From QQUK01 sp913009765 (GTDB lineage Bacteria > Zixibacteria > MSB-5A5 > GN15 > FEB-12), in NCBI GenBank assembly GCA_937900185.1, contig CALCCW010000080.1, positions 1-5,468 on the forward strand: a stretch of DNA of 5,468 bases, in the 5' to 3' direction. Under the pieces are notes generated by a model, which was given only the letters and a program-made list of their open reading frames with translations, had not been told where the DNA came from and searched no databases. Shown piece by piece: positions 1-5,416 of this stretch; the first letter of the stretch is position 1; each line of letters begins with the position of its first letter. The translations under genes were made by a program, and so were the position numbers.

Positions 1-63
1 TTTTTAATGATACGGCGACCACCGAGATCTACACTCTTTCCCTACACGACGCTCTTCCGATCT
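1..63 (+). other. Illumina P5/universal sequencing adapter (artefact)
   Basis: Bases 6-63 match the 58-base Illumina P5 plus universal read-1 adapter from AATGATACGGCGACC through GCTCTTCCGATCT without a mismatch that I can see. Five T bases lie in front of it. Read outward from the contig this is adapter read-through followed by poly-A, the usual pattern when a read runs past a short insert. It is synthetic sequence and should be trimmed; genomic DNA starts at about base 64. Confidence 0.98.
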
Positions 64-772
64 CAAAAAATCCAATAATGCTTACATTGTCTTCCAGTTT
101 TAATTCTTTAACTATATTTTTCAACTGCTTTTCCATTGACCCTGCCCCCCCCATCGTGAGTTTGAACGATGGAAACTTATCTCTCACTATTGCAACTGTT
201 TTTAGAAGTATATCGGGAGCATAAACAGATTCTAATTGTTTTAAATAAACAGCAGAAATGTTATCGGTTTTTGGAAATTCAAATATCTGTTTTGGTATTT
301 GTACTCCAAACGGAACAACAGAAATCTTGTCAGATGTAGTAGGGAGTAGTTCAATAGTTGTTTTCTTCAACGATTCAGAGGTTGAAGTGATTCTTGTAGC
401 TTTAGATAAAATTCTTGTAACCAATAACTTATTAAAAAAAGAGTTTGGTGCTTCGGTAACGTCAGAACCCCATACAGAAACTACCATAGGTTTAAATTTG
501 GTTTTGATACCCCATAATCCATGCCCTCCGGCAAAATGAACATGGATAATATCCGGCTTGAATTCTAAGGCTGTTTGTGCTGCTTTAGATGCATATTTTA
601 CATAAGATAGTTTTCCGGATTTTGGAAAAGTAACGACATCGATGCCATCTATCTTTTCATCTCCTAAGCTCACAACACGTACATTAAAGCCTCTATCAGA
701 AAGTGCTTTAGACCATTTATACACATGCGTCGAGCCGGCGTAGCCGAAAATTATAATTCGCTTTTGAGACAT
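64..772 (-). CDS. GT4-type glycosyltransferase, C-terminus missing
   Basis: Predicted cytoplasmic or membrane-associated GT-B glycosyltransferase that would move a sugar from a nucleotide-sugar donor to a glycan or lipid-linked acceptor. Visible pieces are an N-terminal Rossmann strand (KRIIIFGYAGS, residues 4-14), IIHVHFAGG (75-83), the acceptor-domain signature WGSDV (101-105), VVPFGV (152-157) before the interdomain linker, and the start of the donor domain with GGAGSMEKQL (208-217). Only residues 1-236 are genomic. Codon 237 straddles the adapter junction, and the open frame continues to base 29 with the artefact tail EIGRASCRERV. GT4 proteins usually have about 350-400 residues, so the donor-binding half with the conserved E-x7-E element is missing because of the contig end, not through mutation. 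The ATG at 772 places the first beta strand correctly but has no clear Shine-Dalgarno site. The gene is divergent from the rest. The sugar and acceptor cannot be told. Confidence 0.88.
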
Positions 773-787
773 GTAACAAACTAAATA

Positions 788-797
788 ATCGTACGAT
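788..797. repeat. 10-base perfect palindrome ATCGTACGAT
   Basis: ATCGTACGAT is its own reverse complement and lies in the divergent intergenic region, 16 bases upstream of the minus-strand glycosyltransferase start. It falls between a minus-strand TTGACT (802-807) and a TAGTTTG (777-783), so it could be an operator for that gene. A single short palindrome can also occur by chance. Confidence 0.25.
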
Positions 798-828
798 GAG
801 AAGTCAAGATATATAAAATATTTTCTAA

Positions 829-857
829 TTGTGTGTGATATTGATATTATCTATATT
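829..857 (+). promoter_or_regulatory. Probable promoter of the acyltransferase-deacetylase unit
   Basis: TTGTGT (829-834) and TATATT (852-857) are separated by 17 bases, a sigma-70-like arrangement. The same place also reads as ATTG (828-831), 20 bases, then TATATTTG (852-859), which fits the Bacteroidota TAnnTTTG box with an imperfect -33 element. Either reading puts the transcript start near 864-867, about 30 bases before the GTG start at 895 and only about 10 before the upstream GTG at 877. No experiment supports it here. Confidence 0.5.
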
Positions 858-883
858 TGCATAAATTATTTGTTACGTGTGGC

Positions 884-888
884 AGGAG
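884..888 (+). promoter_or_regulatory. Shine-Dalgarno site that fixes the acyltransferase start
   Basis: AGGAG lies six bases before GTG at 895-897. The upstream in-frame GTG at 877 has no such site and would place this motif inside the coding region. This favours the 895 start. Confidence 0.7.
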
Positions 889-894
889 CAAAGT

Positions 895-1989
895 GTGGAA
901 GTTCGATTAATTAAAGATGGTGAAGCTGAAAAGTGTAATGATCTTCATAATAGATGGTATAAAACAAACAGAACTCTTAAACAATGGCATTGGGTTTTTC
1001 TGCAAAATTCATATGAACCTGATAAACCTCTTTATACCGTTGCGGTTGACAATGACAATATCGTAGGAACTCAGACTTTTATCCCTATAAAAATGATTGA
1101 TGAAAACGGAATCTTTTGGACAGCAAAATCAGAAGGGACATTAGTTGATCCCGCATATAGAGGAAAACAAATATTCAAAAAAATGTATGACTTGTTTTTT
1201 GATTATGCTGAAAAAAATAAATTTGTGTATATTTGGGGGTTTACTACCGCAACAAAAGCATTAGAACGAATAAATTTTAAAATTCCATTTAAGACTACTC
1301 AAATATTTTTACCGTTTTCTTCTAGAGCAGTATCAATGCTAAGTAAAACTGATACCAAAAGTATAATAACCTTAATGTATAAGATCGGTCTTGGGTGTAC
1401 TCGTATTGTATCATCTACTAAATTGATTATGAACAAACCTGGGAAACAAGATTCTATAACTATCAAAACATTAGTTAAAGCTCCACAGGAAGTAGGAGAT
1501 GTCTGCCAAAAATTTATTGATACCTACGGTGGAAAAACAATCTATAGAGATTCAGAGTATTTTCAATGGAGGATTTTTGAAAATCCTTACGTCAAAGGTG
1601 TTTTTAAAACAATATATGTTGACAGCGAATTAGTTGGTTGGGTTGTCTATTCGTTAGGTGACGATGGTATCGGATGCCTTGTAGATGTTTTAGTTGTTCA
1701 GGATAAAAATAGAAAGTTTACAATTGAATATCTATTGAAACGATTGATTTATGAAGCTGTAATCGGAACAAGAGATATGGGTGCTACAGGTATTAGAGGT
1801 TGGCATGTTACAAATCACCCTTTTGATTTGCTTATTAAAAAAGTTGCTAAATCCTTAGGGTTTTATCACTTTCAAAGAGGGTATGCTGCTGTTATTTATT
1901 CTACTCAATCAGCAGAAGAAAGACCATCGCATGACCTGTTCAATGATTGGTATATCAGCCGTATATTTACAGAAGGAGTACTTGGTTGA
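895..1989 (+). CDS. Two-lobed GNAT-like N-acyltransferase
   Basis: Likely cytoplasmic acyltransferase of the GNAT superfamily, which moves an acyl group from acyl-CoA to an amine. The substrate is unknown; a sugar or glycan precursor is inferred from its neighbours. I use GTG at 895 (364 residues) instead of GTG at 877 (370) because AGGAG sits six bases before it. The N-terminal lobe has the pattern VDPAYRGKQIF (residues 84-94), the acyl-CoA-binding motif A region, then GFTTATKALERINF (115-128), as in GNAT proteins where a G-F-x-N-like turn precedes the last helix. The glycine pattern is imperfect (R-G-K-Q instead of R-x-x-G-x-G/A). The C-terminal lobe starts with YFQWRIFENPY (222-232) and repeats the W-x-W/R-x-F-x-x-N-x-Y then V-D-x-x-x-V-G layout of the first lobe (QWHWVFLQNSY, 30-40), but its motif A is degenerate. 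The stop overlaps the next gene by four bases, so the two products are probably made together. A FemAB-like role is an alternative. Confidence 0.78.
   Translation: MEVRLIKDGEAEKCNDLHNRWYKTNRTLKQWHWVFLQNSYEPDKPLYTVAVDNDNIVGTQTFIPIKMIDENGIFWTAKSEGTLVDPAYRGKQIFKKMYDLFFDYAEKNKFVYIWGFTTATKALERINFKIPFKTTQIFLPFSSRAVSMLSKTDTKSIITLMYKIGLGCTRIVSSTKLIMNKPGKQDSITIKTLVKAPQEVGDVCQKFIDTYGGKTIYRDSEYFQWRIFENPYVKGVFKTIYVDSELVGWVVYSLGDDGIGCLVDVLVVQDKNRKFTIEYLLKRLIYEAVIGTRDMGATGIRGWHVTNHPFDLLIKKVAKSLGFYHFQRGYAAVIYSTQSAEERPSHDLFNDWYISRIFTEGVLG
1973..1978 (+). promoter_or_regulatory. Shine-Dalgarno site for the TTG start of the deacetylase gene
   Basis: AAGGAG lies seven bases before TTG at 1986-1988 and inside the last codons of the acyltransferase gene. 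It selects this TTG over the in-frame TTG at 1947, which has no comparable site and would overlap the upstream gene by 43 bases. Confidence 0.75.
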
Positions 1990-3395
1990 ACTCCGCACGC
2001 ATTGATTATATTAAGAAACAAATTGAAAACCATATACGGTTATTCTTTTCAAAAGAAATTGTGGAACATTTTAATGATACAATTGTCAGATTTCTTCCCT
2101 ATGATGAAGCTGTTCATGTTAGAAAGAACCAAATAGTAATTCCTGTTGATATTAGAGCGGAACTCCAACCCGATGATATATACCAAGTAGATTTCAACAA
2201 TACAAAACTTATATTATGGAATAAGCTTCCTAAGCCAACAGGTGAAGGGTGGACTCCATTACAAAATGAATCAGCACCTTTATGGTATCAGCATGTGTCA
2301 GGAACATTAATTCCTACATGGAATTTATTTGGAAATCTCTTTAATTTACTAACAGCTCAAGAAGAAATTGAATTGACAAAACGTGATGAGCATGGTCGAT
2401 TTTCATCTTTAGACAGTCCGAGATTAAAAAGTGGATTACTAGAAGTACCGGCGTTTAATGAAGCTGTAGCTGTACTCGTTGGTGCACTTGGTGGTATGGT
2501 AGAAAATTGTAAACCTAATTTTGAACTTAAAGACTTGGTGAAACCACCTGTTGTAGTACTTTCTCACGATTGTGATGTTCTTTATGGAAATGATTTTTGG
2601 ACTCAAATAGTTAGAGCTTACAGAGTACTTCTCCCGCTAACTCGTTTTCGCTTACCCCGAATAGGAAACTTATGGTGGATAATTCGTAATTATGTAACAC
2701 CAAAAAGATTTTATTTTGACAATGTAAAAGGTATGATTGACATCGAAAGAAATTTCGGCTATACATCCACTTTTTATCTTATTAATGGAGAATATGGAAG
2801 ATTCGGAACAAGAAGCGGAATCAAGGGAATTATAGATTTAGCTAAAATTGTCCCTGATGGTTGGGACTTAGGAATGCATTATAATTACAATACTTTTCTC
2901 AAGGAAGATTTGTTCCATTCACAAAGAAATGAATTGCAGGATGAATTATCTATTCCAATTCAAGCGGGAAGAGCCCATTACTTAAAGTTTGATTCTCAAA
3001 AATCATTTTCATTCTTAGCATCAAATGGCATTGAAGTAGATGAATCACTCGGATATGTCAAACGAATTGGGTACAGAGCAGGTCTTGGTGGATGTTTTCA
3101 GCCGTATGATCTGAAAAATGATAAGACTATTGATTTATGGGAAATTCCAATTGTAGTAATGGATGCTTGTATAGTGCAACAATATGGAAAAGATGCAATC
3201 ACAGCCTTTCAAAAGATGATTGAACATATAAAATCTATTGGTGGTGCCTTGAGTATAATTTTTCATCCGGGGCAGTTCTATAATCCAGAACACAGCACTA
3301 TGCTTGGAATATACCATAAATTACTTATGGAATGTCGTCATGCAGGAGTAGAATCAAAAACAGCTCTTTCATTATTAAAAGAAGTCAAACAATAA
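1986..3395 (+). CDS. Polysaccharide-deacetylase-like protein (NodB/CE4-related)
   Basis: Predicted metal-dependent hydrolase related to the NodB/CE4 polysaccharide deacetylases, which remove N- or O-acyl groups from glycans. The preferred start is TTG at 1986 (469 residues), with AAGGAG seven bases upstream and a TTGA overlap with the preceding stop. From about residue 187 the family pattern appears: PPVVVLSHDCDV (187-198, putative catalytic and metal-binding H194, D195, D197), a substrate-strand segment with TSTFYL, DLGMH (294-298, putative second metal ligand H298), RAHYLKF (329-335), ESLGYVKRIGYRAG (353-366, with R364), EIPIVVMD (386-393) and IIFHPGQF (424-431, H427). This fits a diverged branch with H-D-x-D rather than T-F-D-D-G. 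The second His of the classic H-x-x-x-H motif is Asn302. The first ~185 residues match nothing I recognise; PTWNLFGNLFNLLTAQEEIE (about 110-129) resembles an N-terminal region seen in some surface-polysaccharide deacetylases. There is no signal peptide, so it probably acts in the cytoplasm. Substrate unknown. Confidence 0.75.
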   Translation: MNSARIDYIKKQIENHIRLFFSKEIVEHFNDTIVRFLPYDEAVHVRKNQIVIPVDIRAELQPDDIYQVDFNNTKLILWNKLPKPTGEGWTPLQNESAPLWYQHVSGTLIPTWNLFGNLFNLLTAQEEIELTKRDEHGRFSSLDSPRLKSGLLEVPAFNEAVAVLVGALGGMVENCKPNFELKDLVKPPVVVLSHDCDVLYGNDFWTQIVRAYRVLLPLTRFRLPRIGNLWWIIRNYVTPKRFYFDNVKGMIDIERNFGYTSTFYLINGEYGRFGTRSGIKGIIDLAKIVPDGWDLGMHYNYNTFLKEDLFHSQRNELQDELSIPIQAGRAHYLKFDSQKSFSFLASNGIEVDESLGYVKRIGYRAGLGGCFQPYDLKNDKTIDLWEIPIVVMDACIVQQYGKDAITAFQKMIEHIKSIGGALSIIFHPGQFYNPEHSTMLGIYHKLLMECRHAGVESKTALSLLKEVKQ

Positions 3396-3443
3396 TCTTA
3401 CCTCAAAACAATTTATTGCTGATTTTAGTTCAATTTTTATTAT

Positions 3444-3466
3444 GCCATCTTAAATGGCTCGGTTTT
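3444..3466 (+). terminator. Weak hairpin after the deacetylase gene
   Basis: GCCAT (3444-3448) and ATGGC (3454-3458) form a five-pair stem with a five-base loop, followed by TCGGTTTT. The stem is short and the T run is offset by three bases, so it is at best an inefficient terminator. The surrounding 107-base gap (3396-3502) has no other clear feature except the possible -10 box at 3466. Confidence 0.3.
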
Positions 3467-3471
3467 ATAAT
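3466..3471 (+). promoter_or_regulatory. Possible -10 box for the GT2-TPR unit
   Basis: TATAAT at 3466-3471 is a perfect sigma-70 -10 hexamer, 31 bases before the glycosyltransferase ATG. No good -35 hexamer lies at the right distance; the position holds TGCCAT. In AT-rich DNA a single TATAAT is weak evidence. Confidence 0.3.
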
Positions 3472-3502
3472 TGTTGATTAAATATTAAAGAAATGATATG
3501 AT

Positions 3503-4195
3503 ATGAATATGAATGCTGAAATAAATCAATTTTCGGTTTTGGTTGTTGTACCGGCATATAATGCTGCCGAGTATATACCTGAACTGTCAAAACGTCTTCG
3601 AAAATATGTCTGTGATTCAAATTTATTATTTATAAATGACGGTTCAAAAGATAACACCCTCAAACTGTTAAAAGAACATAATTTGAATCATATTAATTTT
3701 ATTCATAATAAAGGTAAAGGAGCTGCATTGAAAGCAGCATTTGAATACGCTATTGAAAATAACTACCGCTCGGTTTTAACCATTGATGCCGATTTACAGC
3801 ATCTTCCCGAAGATATACCAAAATTCTTTGCCTTAGATAACGGCAAACGGCTTATCATGGGAACCCGTGATATTTCTATGGACAAGGATATGCCTTTTCA
3901 AAGATGGCTGACCAATAACCTGACCTTTCTTATTATTTCTATTTTTTCGACTCAAAGAGTTCGTGACAGTCAATCCGGTTATCGACTTATCCCGACTGAA
4001 CTATTAAAAGCATTGAGGTTAAAAACTATCGGATATGATTTTGAATCGGAGATGTTGTTTAAAGCAGGTGTTGTCGGATGTGAAGTATCAGAGGTTATGA
4101 TAGAAACTATTTATGACGGGTCGACTTCTTATATCAACCCGTTTAAAGTGACATTGCGATTTGTGAGACAAATATGGAAGAGGATATGGGCATGA
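3503..4195 (+). CDS. GT2 polyprenyl-phosphate-type glycosyltransferase
   Basis: Cytoplasmic or peripheral-membrane GT-A glycosyltransferase resembling the dolichol/polyprenyl-phosphate mannosyltransferase branch of GT2, which links a sugar from a nucleotide donor to a lipid phosphate carrier. At 230 residues it is the length of a single-domain enzyme of this branch, and the C-terminus (FKVTLRFVRQIWKRIWA) has no paired membrane helices. Motifs in order: VPAYNA (16-21), INDGSKDNT (44-52), NKGKGAALKAAF (69-80), the metal- and donor-binding DADLQH (95-100), MGTRD (119-123), SQSGYR (156-161) and GYDFESEM (177-184). ATG at 3503 is used; ATG at 3509 is equally possible, and neither has a strong Shine-Dalgarno site. 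Its stop shares ATGA with the next gene. The supplied sugar may feed the surface-glycan genes upstream. The exact sugar and lipid are not readable; the family call is firm. Confidence 0.9.
   Translation: MNMNAEINQFSVLVVVPAYNAAEYIPELSKRLRKYVCDSNLLFINDGSKDNTLKLLKEHNLNHINFIHNKGKGAALKAAFEYAIENNYRSVLTIDADLQHLPEDIPKFFALDNGKRLIMGTRDISMDKDMPFQRWLTNNLTFLIISIFSTQRVRDSQSGYRLIPTELLKALRLKTIGYDFESEMLFKAGVVGCEVSEVMIETIYDGSTSYINPFKVTLRFVRQIWKRIWA
4176..4183 (+). promoter_or_regulatory. Shine-Dalgarno-like site for the TPR lipoprotein gene
   Basis: GGAAGAGG ends eight bases before ATG at 4192-4194, inside the last codons of the GT2 gene. It supports the 4192 start over in-frame ATGs at 4174 and 4186, which precede or nearly touch the site. 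Confidence 0.6.
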
Positions 4196-5031
4196 TAAAA
4201 TCAAAATATATTGTAGCTATGTTAATAGCTTTGTGTACCTTAGGTTGTTCAAAGGGAATTTCAGATGCGGAGAAGATGAACAACAAGGGAATCGATGACT
4301 TTCATCGAGGGCATTATGAAAAGGCTCTTGAGGAATTTTCTCAAGCGATAATACTTGATTCTTCAGATGCTCGGATGTTCAATAATCGGGGGTTGGTGTA
4401 CCATACTTTAGGTGAATACAAAAAAGCATTGGCTGATTATGCCCATGCGTTATCTCTTAAAGCCGACTTTTATGAAGTTTATAATAACACTGCCTTGACA
4501 TATACCCAACTTGAAAAATATGACTCAGCAATTTTTTATTACAGTATAGCAATTCAGTTTGATTCTACTGATAAAGAATTATTTGCCAATAGAGGAGATG
4601 CCTATTATCAGGCGAATCAATTTGTAAATGCTGTTCGTGATTTCAAAAAAGCGATAGAACTTTATCCGAATTATATTGAAGCGTATAACAACCTTGCTAT
4701 GACATATCTTGAACAGGAAGATTATTATAATGCCTTGGAATCAATCAACGAAGCTTTGCGAATTGACCCGACTTACGCTCAGGGATATATTAATCGGGCA
4801 AAAATTTATTATGAAGCGGGAGAATATGAGCTGGCTGTCAAAGATTGCGACAATGCTATTCACGAAAGCAAACATATCTATGAAGCATACCTGAACAAGG
4901 GTGTTGCTCTAGAAAAACTTAAAAGAAATAATGAAGCTGTCAATGCTTTTAAGTTATATATAGAATTTGCACCTGATAATGACAAGTTTATCCCAATGGC
5001 ACTCGAGAAGATAAAACATCTCTCGAAATAA
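4192..5031 (+). CDS. TPR-repeat lipoprotein (probable)
   Basis: Probable exported, lipid-anchored protein-interaction scaffold. The preferred start is ATG at 4192 (279 residues), in an ATGA overlap with the GT2 stop. A start at 4174 would put the acidic MEEDMG in front of the signal peptide, which is unusual. The N-terminus has a basic region (MIKSKY), a hydrophobic stretch (IVAMLIALCTL, residues 7-17) and TLGC with Cys19 as the likely lipidated residue; the lipobox is imperfect because -3 is Thr and -2 is Leu. Residues 26-263 are seven consecutive 34-residue TPR units with no gaps, starting at 26, 60, 94, 128, 162, 196 and 230, each with the expected small and aromatic positions (for example N-N-x-A/G, Y, A near position 20, A-I/L near 27, P or S near 32). 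A 16-residue capping helix ends the protein. TPR lipoproteins often assemble envelope or export complexes. The coupling to a glycosyltransferase suggests, but does not prove, a glycan-related role. Confidence 0.85.
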   Translation: MIKSKYIVAMLIALCTLGCSKGISDAEKMNNKGIDDFHRGHYEKALEEFSQAIILDSSDARMFNNRGLVYHTLGEYKKALADYAHALSLKADFYEVYNNTALTYTQLEKYDSAIFYYSIAIQFDSTDKELFANRGDAYYQANQFVNAVRDFKKAIELYPNYIEAYNNLAMTYLEQEDYYNALESINEALRIDPTYAQGYINRAKIYYEAGEYELAVKDCDNAIHESKHIYEAYLNKGVALEKLKRNNEAVNAFKLYIEFAPDNDKFIPMALEKIKHLSK

Positions 5032-5038
5032 ACATAGT

Positions 5039-5058
5039 TCTGTCCTACAGATTTTATT
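5039..5058 (+). terminator. Weak hairpin just after the TPR gene
   Basis: TCTGT (5039-5043), a CCT loop and ACAGA (5047-5051) form a five-pair stem directly followed by TTTTATT. It begins eight bases after the stop codon. The stem is short, so it may only assist the stronger hairpin further on. Confidence 0.35.
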
Positions 5059-5100
5059 GCTTCCAATTCGGGTACTTGGTTGAATAATTTCCGCTCTCTC

Positions 5101-5130
5101 ACTGACAGGGTGTGTCAGTTTAATTTTATT
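5101..5130 (+). terminator. Rho-independent terminator of the GT2-TPR unit
   Basis: ACTGACA (5101-5107) and TGTCAGT (5113-5119) pair perfectly over seven bases around a GGGTG loop, followed by TTAATTTTATT. It is 69 bases past the TPR stop and ahead of the ssb leader, the place expected for a transcript end. The stem has only three G-C pairs, so strength is moderate. Confidence 0.6.
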
Positions 5131-5161
5131 GACTATCGCATCACACTTGCATCGTGAAAAA

Positions 5162-5226
5162 ATCGGTTGTATATTGGCTTTGAGAAAATTAATACATCCT
5201 CTTTAGATAAACCGATAAATAGAGGA
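5162..5226 (+). promoter_or_regulatory. Possible structured leader upstream of ssb
   Basis: ATCGGTT (5162-5168) is the reverse complement of AACCGAT (5210-5216), and TCCTCT (5197-5202), inside the 41-base loop, is the reverse complement of AGAGGA (5221-5226). The two pairings cross, as in an H-type pseudoknot or two alternative folds. The second stem ends 22 bases before the ssb ATG. TTGAGA (5180-5185) and TAGATA (5204-5209) could be a weak promoter in the same place, in which case the left arms would not be transcribed. No known riboswitch is recognised. Confidence 0.25.
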
Positions 5227-5248
5227 AGATGAAAACAGAAAGGGAATT

Positions 5249-5358
5249 ATGTCAGTAAATAAAGCAATTTTAATAGGGAGACTTGGTAAAGATCCCGAAC
5301 TTCGCTATACATCGGGCGGTAAAGCGGTTGCCTCGTTTTCACTTGCTACGTCAGAACG
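5249..5358 (+). CDS. ssb: Single-stranded DNA-binding protein, N-terminal fragment
   Basis: SSB coats single-stranded DNA in replication, recombination and repair, usually as a homotetramer of OB folds. The visible residues carry the hallmark SSB N-terminus: VNKAILIGRLGKDPELRY (residues 3-20) followed by AVASFSLATSER (26-37), the first strands of the OB fold. Bacterial SSBs usually have about 140-180 residues, so only about a quarter is present and the acidic partner-binding tail is missing. Codons 1-36 are fully genomic. Codon 37 has its first two bases (CG) from the genome and is Arg whatever follows. The open frame then runs into adapter and ends at 5380 with the artefact tail DRKSVV. AAGGGA lies three bases before the ATG, slightly closer than ideal. 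The gene follows a terminator, so it has its own transcript and is probably an unlinked housekeeping gene. Confidence 0.93.
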
Positions 5359-5416
5359 AGATCGGAAGAGCGTCGTGTAGGGAAAGAGTGTAGATCTCGG
5401 TGGTCGCCGGATCATG
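5359..5416 (-). other. Illumina P5/universal adapter, reverse complement (artefact)
   Basis: The run starts with AGATCGGAAGAGCGTCGTGT and matches the reverse complement of bases 6-63 except at 5410 and 5416, both near its outer end, where T is expected and G is found. This is read-through of the adapter with falling base quality. It is synthetic and should be trimmed together with everything to its right. Confidence 0.98.

Noticed and set aside
258..539. 93-residue open frame on the plus strand
   Set aside because: It lies wholly antisense inside the GT4 gene, which has clear family motifs; the peptide has no recognisable domain.
877..894. Upstream GTG start for the acyltransferase (370 residues)
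   Set aside because: No Shine-Dalgarno site before it, it is too close to the predicted transcript start, and AGGAG is placed ideally for the GTG at 895.
1947..1985. Upstream TTG start for the deacetylase (482 residues)
   Set aside because: No ribosome-binding site before it and a 43-base overlap, whereas TTG at 1986 has AAGGAG and a 4-base overlap.
3135..3317. 60-residue open frame on the minus strand
   Set aside because: It is antisense within the conserved C-terminal part of the deacetylase gene and matches nothing recognisable.
4709..4894. 61-residue open frame on the plus strand
   Set aside because: It is an out-of-frame shadow inside TPR repeats 5 and 6.
4878..5102. 74-residue open frame on the minus strand
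   Set aside because: It mostly overlaps the TPR gene antisense and begins next to a terminator hairpin; no family features.
64..5358. CRISPR array, tRNA, rRNA or anti-phage defence system
   Set aside because: No spaced direct repeats, no cloverleaf-like sequence and no nuclease, toxin or reverse transcriptase motifs seen in any frame; the gene set fits glycan metabolism.
6..5416. Terminal inverted repeats of a linear plasmid, phage or transposon
   Set aside because: The repeat is the Illumina adapter, and there are no transposase, integrase or phage genes between the copies.
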